Assembly: GCA_024278345.1 (NCBI GenBank) | Contig: JAJRTK010000352.1 | Coordinates: forward strand, 1-15,883 | Direction of reading: 5' to 3' | Length of the DNA stretch: 15,883 nt | DNA from: a bacterium | GTDB lineage: Bacteria; CSSED10-310; JAJRTK01 | Part shown: positions 1 to 7,445 of the stretch, in pieces | Numbering within the stretch: position 1 is the first letter of the stretch | Layout: each line of letters begins with the position of its first letter | Made by a program: the position numbers and the translations under genes | Notes under the pieces: generated by a model | Database searches by the model: none | What the model saw: the letters and a program-made list of their open reading frames with translations, nothing else | Told to the model about the DNA's origin: nothing

Positions 1-147
1 AATGGCTCTTGCCACGACTGCCACTTCCCGCACGCCCTACCCGGTCCCCGAAAAAGCCTCGACGATGGGCTGCATGAGATTGCTGTGGCCGGTACTATGA
101 CGAAGGCCACCGTCAGGGGGAAATCGCATCGCTTTCCCCCAGTCTAA
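1..147 (+). CDS. C-terminal end of a probable multiheme c-type cytochrome (partial)
   Basis: The frame is open from the window edge to a TAA at 145-147, giving 48 residues. Near its start it reads SCHDCHFPHA, which contains a CxxCH heme-binding motif followed by x-P-H. That is the pattern of doubled-CXXCH multiheme cytochromes, periplasmic electron carriers. After the motif comes a 37-residue tail with no second heme site. The start lies outside the window, so the family call rests on one short motif. The frame converges on the dehydrogenase gene 20 bp further on. Its codons for VAGTMTKA coincide with a 24-bp repeat also found at the right end of the window, and its last codons form a strong hairpin. 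A chance open frame is possible. Confidence 0.4.
   Translation, partial: NGSCHDCHFPHALPGPRKSLDDGLHEIAVAGTMTKATVRGKSHRFPPV
85..108 (+). repeat. Diverged third copy of the 24-bp repeat found at the right end
   Basis: These bases match the 24-bp arm at 15829-15852 at 21 of 24 positions, in the same orientation, including the run GTGGCCGGTAC. Similarity may reach a little further left if a three-base gap is allowed (gagatt here, gaaatc there). The copy lies inside the open frame of the probable cytochrome and has no visible partner in inverted orientation nearby. Confidence 0.55.
116..140. terminator. Perfect stem-loop between convergent genes, possible bidirectional terminator
   Basis: GGGGGAAA and TTTCCCCC form an 8-bp perfect stem around a 9-base loop. 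It overlaps the last codons of the plus-strand frame and lies about 30 bp beyond the stop codon of the minus-strand dehydrogenase, where a shared terminator would be expected. No T tract follows on either strand, so it is not a classical intrinsic terminator. It could equally protect the 3' ends of transcripts. Confidence 0.4.
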
Positions 148-167
148 GCCTCGAAATCAGTCCGCCT

Positions 168-1004
168 TCACTGCCCACTGAGTCCCAGCCGGCCTGCCAG
201 TATCCTGTCCAGGACCCAACTGGGGAAGAAGCGGCGCAGGAAGGGCGGCACGTAGAAAAGGAGCTTGTGGACCCGGTAACGTGCCTTGGGCCGTGGTGAC
301 TGGGAGGCCTGGAGAATCGTCCCGGCCACCACTTCGGCTGAAACAGATTTGTCGTGGACCCAGGAGACCGTTTCCTGGAGCTTCTTGTAGTAGCGGTGAT
401 AGGCCGACTCCCGCCGGTTCAGGATCGGGTCGCTCACTTCCGCGGCGGCGGTGGTGAAGTTCGTTGTCACCGGTCCCGGTTCTACAAGAACGACGTGGAT
501 ACCAAAGGGCCGCGCCTCTAGGCGGAGTGCGTCGCTCGCCGCCTCCAGTGCGAATTTCGAGGCGCTGTAGATACCGCCGAAAGGAGTGGAAGCCAGGCCC
601 GCCACGGAGCTGACGTTCACGATAACCCCTTGCCGCGCTCTTCGCATTCCCGGAAGGACCTTTTGGGTCAAGTGGAGCAGGCTAAAGAGGTTGACCTCGA
701 AGAGGCGGCGGACTTCGGCCATAGGAGAGTCTTCAATGGCTCCGCGCATCCCATAGCCGGCGTTGTTCACCAGGAGCGAAACCGGGCCGTGCTCTTCCAA
801 AAGGGGATCGAGGATTTCGTCAATCTGCTCGGGGTCCGTGAGATCGAGGACCGTGGGGAGGATCCCGCTCTTCTCCGCGGCCAGGGAGTTGAGGTCGTCC
901 TTTGTGCGAGCCAGGGCCAACACGCGAAATCCTCGGTGCGCCAAAAGCTTGCTGGTGGCGCGGCCTATCCCACGGCTAGCTCCGGTGACGAGGGCAACTT
1001 GCAT
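168..1004 (-). CDS. Short-chain dehydrogenase/reductase (classical SDR)
   Basis: This 278-residue protein is a cytoplasmic NAD(P)-dependent oxidoreductase of the classical SDR family. The Rossmann-fold nucleotide motif TGASRGIG is at residues 7-14, the NNAG structural motif at 80-83, and the catalytic set is Asn105, Ser133, Tyr146 and Lys150 (YSASK). The VEPGPVTTNF segment after the active site is typical of SDRs acting on lipid-like or sugar-like carbonyls, but the substrate cannot be read from sequence. The C-terminal ~50 residues are basic and hydrophobic (KLLFYVPPFLRRFFPSWVLD) and may touch the membrane. The ATG at 1004 is 24 bp after the protease stop codon, so it is probably the last gene of the minus-strand run. 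The Shine-Dalgarno sequence is weak (GGAAG, about 10 bases upstream). Confidence 0.93.
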   Translation of the reverse strand: MQVALVTGASRGIGRATSKLLAHRGFRVLALARTKDDLNSLAAEKSGILPTVLDLTDPEQIDEILDPLLEEHGPVSLLVNNAGYGMRGAIEDSPMAEVRRLFEVNLFSLLHLTQKVLPGMRRARQGVIVNVSSVAGLASTPFGGIYSASKFALEAASDALRLEARPFGIHVVLVEPGPVTTNFTTAAAEVSDPILNRRESAYHRYYKKLQETVSWVHDKSVSAEVVAGTILQASQSPRPKARYRVHKLLFYVPPFLRRFFPSWVLDRILAGRLGLSGQ

Positions 1005-1028
1005 GGTGAAGTTACTTCCGGATGGGGG

Positions 1029-4000
1029 TTAGTGAGTGCGAATCGTGGGCTTGGTCTGGGTGGCCAAACGGCCTATGGCTGCCCCACGAAGGCGGAAACT
1101 GATGGCGGGGAGGAGGGCGCAGAAAAGCAGGGCCAATAGGATTGTTGGCGGCCGCAACGGGACGAAGCTGTCCGGCTGTACGATTTCCGGAGCGCTCTTC
1201 CTGCCAAGGGCCTCGGCGTGGACCGATTCCCCTTCCACTAACTTGCGGGAAAGGGGGATCAACGCTGCCCCCAGCTCGTTGGACCGGGTTTGTCCCAGTA
1301 GTTCTGTTCCAGAGAAAAGTCGGACTTCAGTCTGGTTGGGGGTCGTGTAGATCACGTTGACCGCCACTTTTCGCGGGTTCAGTGGGCCAAGGATCTTCGG
1401 AAGCGGTTGTTCCACCTGGGCGCAGCTTGTCCGATTCGAGACATTGGTGATCCGAACATCATCGATGGCCCAGCCGATAAATCCATTGTTCTGGCCGTCG
1501 CCAGAATCGAATCGAAAGTGAAGCCGGACCTCCTTTCCCGCGAAGGGCGCCAGGGATGCGCCAGTCGTTTGCCACCCCGGTTCCGACAGGTCGGCTGCCG
1601 TGAGTTTCCAGAGATCGGCGAGCTGCCCGGTTTCCACGTCTTCCACGGAGACCGTTGTCGTGTCGATTCCCACCGAGCTTCCACCAAGGAACTCCACTTC
1701 CCGGTAAGTGGCGAAGCTCAGCACCGAGCTTGCATTGATGGTCCCGATGATCGGGGAGATAAGAGATCCCGCAGTTTGGCCTCCCTCGTCGTAGTCGCAC
1801 GCGGAGTCCCGCCCATAATACCAGGCGTGGGTGGCGGACTGGTAGCCTGGCGGGATGCAGGAATTGGAGTCGGTCAGGTGCCAGAGTGAGCCGCCTTCCG
1901 CTGTCCAATCCGAACTCCCCTCAAAAGCGGTCCACCAGTCCGCCGGCGCGGAGACCGGGCCTCCAGGAGCCGCCTGACGTCGGGCCAGGTTCGTTTCCTC
2001 AAGGCCTCCACAGGCCCCGCCGCCAGGAACTGATAGATCCTCGGCGCGAACCACGTAATAGACGGAGACCCCATCGGCCAACCCATAGAGATCGGCGAAG
2101 GAGGTCCGCTGTTGGCAGGGCTGGATCAAATTGGTTGCCGCCGGTTGAAACTCTGCTTCGGTAGACCGGTAGATGTTGTACCGTGGCTTGGCGCCACAGC
2201 GGCCTACGGCCGCGTCCCAGGTAAGAGAAAGCGAACAGCCGTTGACAGCCGCGTCTTCAGCGCTGGTGAGTCCCCCAAACCGCGGCGCCAATAGGCAATT
2301 CCCAGTGGTGATGGCCGAGGCGCAAGACGAGGTTGCTCCGCCTCCCAGACAGCCGTCAGGCATCCCCCGGACCCGGTAATGGAGTTCTGTTCCCCCCGAT
2401 GCCGTGCTGTCAAGGAAACTTGTTTCCGCCACGGTACCAAGGATCTCTTCGTCCTGGCCGCAGCCGGTAGATGAACGGAGGATCTCGTATTTGCCGGCCC
2501 CTGGAGCTGCTTGCCAGGCAAGCTGAATTCGGTTGTCACCATCGGGCGTCGCCGTGACGCTCTCCGGGGCGCCTTGGAATACCTCCTCCAGGGCACCCGT
2601 GATGACTAGGCCGTAGCCCTGCCTCCCCATGCGAACCCCGTGGCCGATAACCCGAATCGTGTGGCGGCCCGTGGAGGGCAGGCGAACCAGGATTTGCTCC
2701 ACGCTGTTTTTTGGGTCGGGAAGACCGCCGTGTTGCGACTCACCGCCAGAAAAGACGTTCCCGAAAAAGTTCCCCGAGGCCCCCAGGATTTCCAGGTTCA
2801 GGTCGTTCACCACCGGATCGGCCGATGACAGATCCCCTGGAGGATCCGTGAAAGCCAGCGTCAGCCGGAGTGGCTCCCCACCGTCCGTGACCGCCACGCA
2901 AAAACTGTCTGTCTCCCCCGTGGAGAGGCCGAGCTCATTGCGAACCTCGTGGGCGATGAGCTTCCGGGTGTCACCAGAGAAAGCGAGCACCTGGTCGAGG
3001 AGAATCCGCCCGAACCCCTCCAGATCACTGGGATAACCGCTGATCCCGGTCATGTCCACCGCCGAATTGATGAGCATTGCCCGGAGCAAGGCGCCGCTTG
3101 GGAGAAAACGATCCGCCGTCTTTGGTTTTCCGGACGGATACCAGCCCTCGGTGAAATATTGCCGCACAAGCGTGGCGGCACCCGCTACGGCGGGCGCGGC
3201 GAAGGACGTTCCTCCCGGATCGGCTACCTTGATCCCGCAAGTCGTTTCCGCCTTCGCCGAAACGATGTCGCAGCCGGGAGCGTAGACTTCAGGCTTGCGG
3301 CGGCCATCAGCCGTGGGCCCGGTTCCCCCGGAACAATGGGAATCCTGCGCCGGCGCCTGGCCACTGGCGCCCACGGCAAGAACGTGCTTGGCGTTTTCCG
3401 GACTCTGGATCGCGGACCAGTTGGAGGCCGCGAAGACCACTAAATCCTCTTCGTTCTCCCAACTAAACTGGTCGATGTCTTTCGCCAGAGAGGTGTAGCG
3501 GGTCACCCCATCTTCGCCCCAGCTATTGGTGTGGATCCGCGCGCCATCCCGGTGCTGCTGGAACAAGAGCTCATCCAAATTCGCTGTCCCCGCCCCAAAA
3601 CCCGAGAGCAGATTGATGTCCGTGTGGCTGAGTTTCGCATGAGGCGCCATCCCCGCGGTGTCAAGAGATCCATCCGCCCTACTCCCCACGGCAGTCCCGG
3701 CGGTATGGGTTCCGTGCGCATCCACAAGAGACCCGGGCGCTCCATGATACCCCACAAGCTTTCGGTGGTTCGGGCCCGGATCACCCGCGCCGGAAAAAAA
3801 ACAATGCCCGATATCAAGGAGTCCGTCGATCTGCCCCAGCACCTGTCCCTCGCCCATCAACCCATGCTCCCAGATCGAGGCGATGCCCTGAAGGTTCGAC
3901 TGCACCACCCAGCGAGTGGTGCCGTTCCGCAAAGTGATCGCTCCCGCCTCCTCGATCCAGGCCACGGCGTCCAGATCCGCCAGTGGAGCCAGAAGGACCA

Positions 4001-4787
4001 ACGGAATCCGCGCTTCCAGCCTCCCGCCATCTTCGCGGACGCGAAGGATCGTTCCGCCACCAGACCGGATAATCGAAGCCACCGCTACAGAGGACTCACC
4101 CGCGTGAACGAAAAGGTGAACCCGCATCGGCCTGTCATCCGCCGGTCCAAGCCCCGAGCGGCCCTCCGGTCCGAGATTCTCCTGACCGCTTTCTCTTCGT
4201 TCTGTTGCGGCCCGCTCCCATCGGTATGGACCCGTGCCTTTGGCACGAGTTCCCCGCGGCCCCCGCTGCTCGACGTTTTCACCCCGCTTGCCATCGATTG
4301 CCCCACCTGACCGGAGCCACCCCAATCCAGGACCGCCAGATCCAGAAGGCCTCGCCCCTCCCCCGCGTCGCCTCCCGTTCGCCAGATCCCGCGCCAGTCG
4401 CGGACTAAGCTTCAAGGCCGGCAAGTAAGGGCCAACCCAACGAACCCAACCTTCCCCGCGTGCCTGGGATTCTTCCGCGGGCGACAGCTTCACCAGGTAG
4501 CCATCCCGGGGAAGATACCCGAGGATCGGCCCAAACCGCCTGGCCAGCTCATTCAGGCGTCGCGCATCCGGCGTTTCCGCAAGCTGGAGAATGACGTGGC
4601 GCCTTCCGTCCGATCCAGGCCGCCCTTGGCGTTTTGACCATCTTTCCCAAAGGCCCCCCTCCTGAACCGGATCAACCGTGCCAGCCGCCAGGATCAGCGG
4701 TTTCGATCTCTTGGCAACGGCTGCCAAAGGCGCCGCCAGAAGGAGTCCTACAACGATGAAGAGAAACCGTCCCAAGGTGTATCCCAT
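1029..4787 (-). CDS. Secreted, membrane-anchored S8 (subtilisin-like) serine protease, multidomain
   Basis: This 1252-residue protease starts with a signal peptide (GRFLFIVVGLLLAAPLAAVA). The subtilisin triad is Asp321 (GQIDG), His358 (HGTHTAG) and Ser528 (GGTSFAAP), with the oxyanion Asn456 (ASN). Before the catalytic domain lies an N-terminal prodomain-like region of about 300 residues containing a Gly/Arg-rich insert around residues 135-220. After it come a beta domain, two fibronectin-III-like modules (about 737-831 and 833-936), a jelly-roll domain ending GWAIDDVRITN (about 951-1115) as in MAM or immune-inhibitor-A-type proteases, and a C-terminal hydrophobic helix (about 1213-1230) followed by basic residues, probably a membrane anchor. 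The open frame extends 67 codons further upstream, but that part lies over dapF and is Gly/Arg-rich. The ATG chosen overlaps the dapF stop by one base (TGATG) and puts the signal peptide at the N-terminus. The natural substrate is unknown. Confidence 0.92.
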   Translation of the reverse strand: MGYTLGRFLFIVVGLLLAAPLAAVAKRSKPLILAAGTVDPVQEGGLWERWSKRQGRPGSDGRRHVILQLAETPDARRLNELARRFGPILGYLPRDGYLVKLSPAEESQARGEGWVRWVGPYLPALKLSPRLARDLANGRRRGGGARPSGSGGPGLGWLRSGGAIDGKRGENVEQRGPRGTRAKGTGPYRWERAATERRESGQENLGPEGRSGLGPADDRPMRVHLFVHAGESSVAVASIIRSGGGTILRVREDGGRLEARIPLVLLAPLADLDAVAWIEEAGAITLRNGTTRWVVQSNLQGIASIWEHGLMGEGQVLGQIDGLLDIGHCFFSGAGDPGPNHRKLVGYHGAPGSLVDAHGTHTAGTAVGSRADGSLDTAGMAPHAKLSHTDINLLSGFGAGTANLDELLFQQHRDGARIHTNSWGEDGVTRYTSLAKDIDQFSWENEEDLVVFAASNWSAIQSPENAKHVLAVGASGQAPAQDSHCSGGTGPTADGRRKPEVYAPGCDIVSAKAETTCGIKVADPGGTSFAAPAVAGAATLVRQYFTEGWYPSGKPKTADRFLPSGALLRAMLINSAVDMTGISGYPSDLEGFGRILLDQVLAFSGDTRKLIAHEVRNELGLSTGETDSFCVAVTDGGEPLRLTLAFTDPPGDLSSADPVVNDLNLEILGASGNFFGNVFSGGESQHGGLPDPKNSVEQILVRLPSTGRHTIRVIGHGVRMGRQGYGLVITGALEEVFQGAPESVTATPDGDNRIQLAWQAAPGAGKYEILRSSTGCGQDEEILGTVAETSFLDSTASGGTELHYRVRGMPDGCLGGGATSSCASAITTGNCLLAPRFGGLTSAEDAAVNGCSLSLTWDAAVGRCGAKPRYNIYRSTEAEFQPAATNLIQPCQQRTSFADLYGLADGVSVYYVVRAEDLSVPGGGACGGLEETNLARRQAAPGGPVSAPADWWTAFEGSSDWTAEGGSLWHLTDSNSCIPPGYQSATHAWYYGRDSACDYDEGGQTAGSLISPIIGTINASSVLSFATYREVEFLGGSSVGIDTTTVSVEDVETGQLADLWKLTAADLSEPGWQTTGASLAPFAGKEVRLHFRFDSGDGQNNGFIGWAIDDVRITNVSNRTSCAQVEQPLPKILGPLNPRKVAVNVIYTTPNQTEVRLFSGTELLGQTRSNELGAALIPLSRKLVEGESVHAEALGRKSAPEIVQPDSFVPLRPPTILLALLFCALLPAISFRLRGAAIGRLATQTKPTIRTH

Positions 4788-5695
4788 CAATCCAGGCTGG
4801 CCCGAAGCCACTCCACGGGAAACTGCCCGACGAAAACCTGCCGCGCCGGACCAGACAAAAAGACCGGGAGTCCCTCCCCAAGCCAAGTGATTTCCACACG
4901 CCCACCCGGAAGCTCCACGCCTACGGTTGCCTCTACTCGTCCAAGCTTTCTGGCCACCACCGCCGCCGCCGCCGCACCGGTTCCGCAAGCAAGAGTCGGG
5001 CCGACGCCGCGCTCCCAGACCAGGACCCGGAGGTTACTCCGATCCTCAATCCGCACCAGCTCCACATTCACCCGATCAGGAAACCAAGGCGCCCGCTCCA
5101 GCCGCGGCCCAAGACGCATCAGCAAATGCTCGTTCAAATCGGCGGGGAAAAGGACGCAGTGTGGGTTGCCCATGGACACGCAACTCAGCCGCAGCGGCTC
5201 CGGCCCCAGCATCATTTCTTGGTCAAGCACAGGGTCCATCACCCCGGGCGGGGGCTCCACGGGAACCGCTTTCGCCAGGAAATCCGGGGGATCGAGGCGA
5301 ACCACCGGCCAGATGCCTTCGGCTGTGGGCTTGGCGGTGGCCACGGATTCCGGGCCACCCTCGATCTCAAGGCGCAATTCCCGCCTCCGGCCCCGCTGGC
5401 GAGCCCACAAAAGCGTGGCCACGCAAAGAAGGGCATTCCCACAATTCCGCGCCTTGGATCCATCCTGGTTGTAGATTCGCAGCCTCCCGCTGCGGGAACC
5501 CGTATTGAGCAGCACAAGGCCGTCAGCACCAATTCCCAGTTGCCGATGGCAAAGCTGCAAGGCAACTTGTCCGAGATCCAACCCCTCCAACGATTCCAGT
5601 GCCTGATCCAGCACTACGATGAAGTCGTTTCCCAGCGCCTCCATCTTCAAAAAATGAAGGGTCGAGCGGCCTGGGGCAATAGAGGACTGCGGCAT
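4787..5695 (-). CDS. dapF: Diaminopimelate epimerase
   Basis: The enzyme interconverts LL- and meso-diaminopimelate in the cytoplasm, feeding lysine and peptidoglycan synthesis. Both catalytic cysteines are present: Cys85 in DGSKARNCGNALLC and Cys237 in ACGTGA. MEALGNDF near the N-terminus, GADGLVLL, GNPHC and the substrate-binding ER of WERGVG are also there. The usual GET before the second Cys reads GPT. At 302 residues it is about 30 longer than the usual ~275. Start choice: ATG at 5695 has GAGG seven bases upstream. A GTG at 5719 would add eight residues, but its purine tract is too close and lies in a hairpin (5720-5739). The ATG at 5644 has no ribosome site. The gene is coupled to the protease by the TGATG overlap, an unusual pairing of cell-wall precursor synthesis with a secreted protease. 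Confidence 0.95.
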   Translation of the reverse strand: MPQSSIAPGRSTLHFLKMEALGNDFIVVLDQALESLEGLDLGQVALQLCHRQLGIGADGLVLLNTGSRSGRLRIYNQDGSKARNCGNALLCVATLLWARQRGRRRELRLEIEGGPESVATAKPTAEGIWPVVRLDPPDFLAKAVPVEPPPGVMDPVLDQEMMLGPEPLRLSCVSMGNPHCVLFPADLNEHLLMRLGPRLERAPWFPDRVNVELVRIEDRSNLRVLVWERGVGPTLACGTGAAAAAVVARKLGRVEATVGVELPGGRVEITWLGEGLPVFLSGPARQVFVGQFPVEWLRASLD

Positions 5696-5719
5696 GGCGA
5701 AGCCTCGTCTGGAAACCAC

Positions 5720-5739
5720 GGCCCTCCCGAAGGAGGCCC
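5720..5739 (-). other. UUCG-tetraloop hairpin in the dapF leader
   Basis: Read on the minus strand, a C(TTCG)G tetraloop closes a 5-bp CCTCC/GGAGG stem. A G-G mismatch and two outer GC pairs extend it. The GGAGG strand is the purine tract that would serve the GTG at 5719, so the fold hides that site and leaves the GAGG serving ATG 5695 free. It could act as an mRNA stabiliser or processing block between the amidohydrolase and dapF. Confidence 0.5.
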
Positions 5740-5798
5740 GCTTTGAGCCTCTTCACGCGATCCGCCGAAAAAGCTCGTTCATGTGGAAGATCCGCTCT

Positions 5799-5828
5799 TC
5801 TATAGCCAAATCTCGCCCGGTACGGCAA
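5799..5828 (-). promoter_or_regulatory. Possible internal promoter ahead of dapF
   Basis: On the minus strand TTGCCG (5828-5823) and TATAGA (5804-5799) are 18 bp apart, each matching four of six positions of the sigma-70 consensus. They lie in the 149-bp gap between the amidohydrolase stop and the dapF start. dapF is a housekeeping gene placed behind genes for exported enzymes, so an internal promoter would make sense, but the match is weak. Confidence 0.25.
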
Positions 5829-5844
5829 ACGGGATCCAGTCAAG

Positions 5845-7245
5845 TCACCGCGATTGTGCCTTGGAGCTCCCAGGTCGAGGGCGACTCCGGTACTTGCGGT
5901 ACAAGCGTTCCTGTTTCGTCTCAAGCTCTGCTCGTCGGCCCTGGATCCAGAGGGCAGTGACGTGGCTCCGTACCTCCAGGGGATCACCATCCGTGAGGAT
6001 AAGGTTGGCATCTTTCCCGACTTCGATGGAGCCAAGGCGATCCGCCACGCCAAAAATCTTGGCCGCATTGATGGTCAAGGCTTCCAGTGCCGCCTTGTAG
6101 GGCAATCCAAACGCCACCGACATGGCGGCGTGGTGGAAGAGATTTCGAACCGAGCTTGCCGATCCCGTTGTGAAGCAGAACAAGACCCCCGCCTCATGGA
6201 GCTTTTTAGCCATGGTGTACGACGTATCATACGGCTCGTCTTCCCGGACGGGAACCGACAGGACACTGGGCAGCAGGACCGGGATCTTCTTTTCAGCCAG
6301 CTCTGGAGCCATGCGCCAGGAATCTCTTGCCCCGTCGAGGACCATGGTTAGCTGCCGCTCTTCCGTCCAGGCGATGGCGGCTTTGATCGTGGGCACGTCC
6401 TGTGCGGTGATGATGAGAGGCATTTGTCCGTTGAGGACGGGCAGCAATGCCTCCAACCGCCGGTCTTCCGGGGGCGGCTGGATCTTCGAGTCCTTCTTGG
6501 CGGCTTTCTTGGCTTGCCGGTAGTTCTTGGCTGCGTCAAAGAGCTCGTTGAGTCGGCGGAGCTTTTCCTTTTCCTTTTTTTTCTTCGCCGGAGCGACTTT
6601 CGTTTCCTCCTTACCGCCCCGGAGATTGTTTTTTGGGAACAAGCCCTCTTGGTGCGGCCCCTGGCTCGGAATTGTCGCCATTTTAGGAAAGATCACGCGA
6701 ACGCCCGCGCCCGATTTGACGAGCATCTCTTCCCAGGTCCAGCCGTCAAGATTCATCACTGCCGCCGTGCCAGTCACGAACTGGCCGCCGGGGACGACCA
6801 TGACCGTCGTGACTCCTCCCCGGCGGGCTACCGGGATGAGGTGCGATCCCGGATTCACCGCAAGCTCAGTCTTCACATCGGGATTGATCCGACCCGTTTC
6901 CCGAGTATCCACCGATCCCTTCACCGTCGGAATCTCCACCAGGCCAAGAGTGGTGTGGCCATCGATGAAGCCCGGGAAGAGCTGACCGCCCTTTCCATCG
7001 AAGACGGGAATGCCCTCCGGCGCTTCGATCTCCGGGCCCAACGCCGTGATAATGCCCTCTTCCACTAGAACGGATCCGACGGAAAGCTCCCCGCCCACAA
7101 CAGCGTGGATCTGGACGTTGCGAATGAATACCGATGTTCCGGCCTCCGCCAGGCTTACCCCGGTGGCTGCAATGATCGGGAGGCTCAGGCTACATACCGC
7201 AACCAGTCGCTGGAGGCAGGTCTTGGAACCGGGTCTACGAGTCAC
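5845..7245 (-). CDS. Exported amidohydrolase-fold protein lacking metal ligands (likely pseudoenzyme)
   Basis: This 466-residue protein has the amidohydrolase architecture: a small N-terminal beta domain, a TIM-barrel core and a terminal GSIEVGKDANLILTDGDP strand. It begins with a Sec-type signal (RRPGSKTCLQRLVAVCSL, then hydrophobic to LAEA). The metal ligands are gone. Where active relatives have HxH it reads DGHTTLG (His97 kept, Thr99 replacing the second His). The strand-5 His position is in LIITAQD, the strand-6 His position reads LDGARD, and the strand-8 Asp is in FTTGSASS. A Lys-rich insert (about residues 210-255) interrupts the barrel. The frame is open back to a TTG overlapping the previous stop codon. 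The GTG at 7245 was chosen because AAAGGAGA sits five bases before it and the signal peptide then becomes N-terminal. It follows two paralogues in the same direction. Confidence 0.85.
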   Translation of the reverse strand: MTRRPGSKTCLQRLVAVCSLSLPIIAATGVSLAEAGTSVFIRNVQIHAVVGGELSVGSVLVEEGIITALGPEIEAPEGIPVFDGKGGQLFPGFIDGHTTLGLVEIPTVKGSVDTRETGRINPDVKTELAVNPGSHLIPVARRGGVTTVMVVPGGQFVTGTAAVMNLDGWTWEEMLVKSGAGVRVIFPKMATIPSQGPHQEGLFPKNNLRGGKEETKVAPAKKKKEKEKLRRLNELFDAAKNYRQAKKAAKKDSKIQPPPEDRRLEALLPVLNGQMPLIITAQDVPTIKAAIAWTEERQLTMVLDGARDSWRMAPELAEKKIPVLLPSVLSVPVREDEPYDTSYTMAKKLHEAGVLFCFTTGSASSVRNLFHHAAMSVAFGLPYKAALEALTINAAKIFGVADRLGSIEVGKDANLILTDGDPLEVRSHVTALWIQGRRAELETKQERLYRKYRSRPRPGSSKAQSR

Positions 7246-7250
7246 GGGAT

Positions 7251-7258
7251 TCTCCTTT
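7251..7258 (-). promoter_or_regulatory. Strong ribosome binding site that decides the GTG start at 7245
   Basis: The minus strand reads AAAGGAGA five bases before a GTG. None of the upstream in-frame starts (TTG 7449, ATG 7320, ATG 7287) has a comparable site, and all would bury the signal peptide behind a long hydrophilic extension. This leaves a 200-bp spacer (7246-7445) between the two amidohydrolase genes. It has no stop codon in this frame but shows no other recognisable feature. Confidence 0.7.
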
Positions 7259-7445
7259 GTCTTCAAGGCTGGTTTGCTGTCCAGCATGGAGGGAAAGTCT
7301 CTGTTTAACCTCTGAGCCATCCCCTTATTTTTTTGCTGGTGGGACCCATCCAGGTCAAAGACTCCGACAACTGCTTTTTTCTGCTGGTTGGCGTCCGGTC
7401 GGGTCGGCGGCAGTCCGTCCGCCGCCCCTCCCATCTCATCGCCCT

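Noticed and set aside
4788-4988. 67-codon upstream extension of the S8 protease frame
   Set aside because: It overlaps dapF in another frame, is Gly/Arg-rich without family similarity, and would put the signal peptide in the interior.
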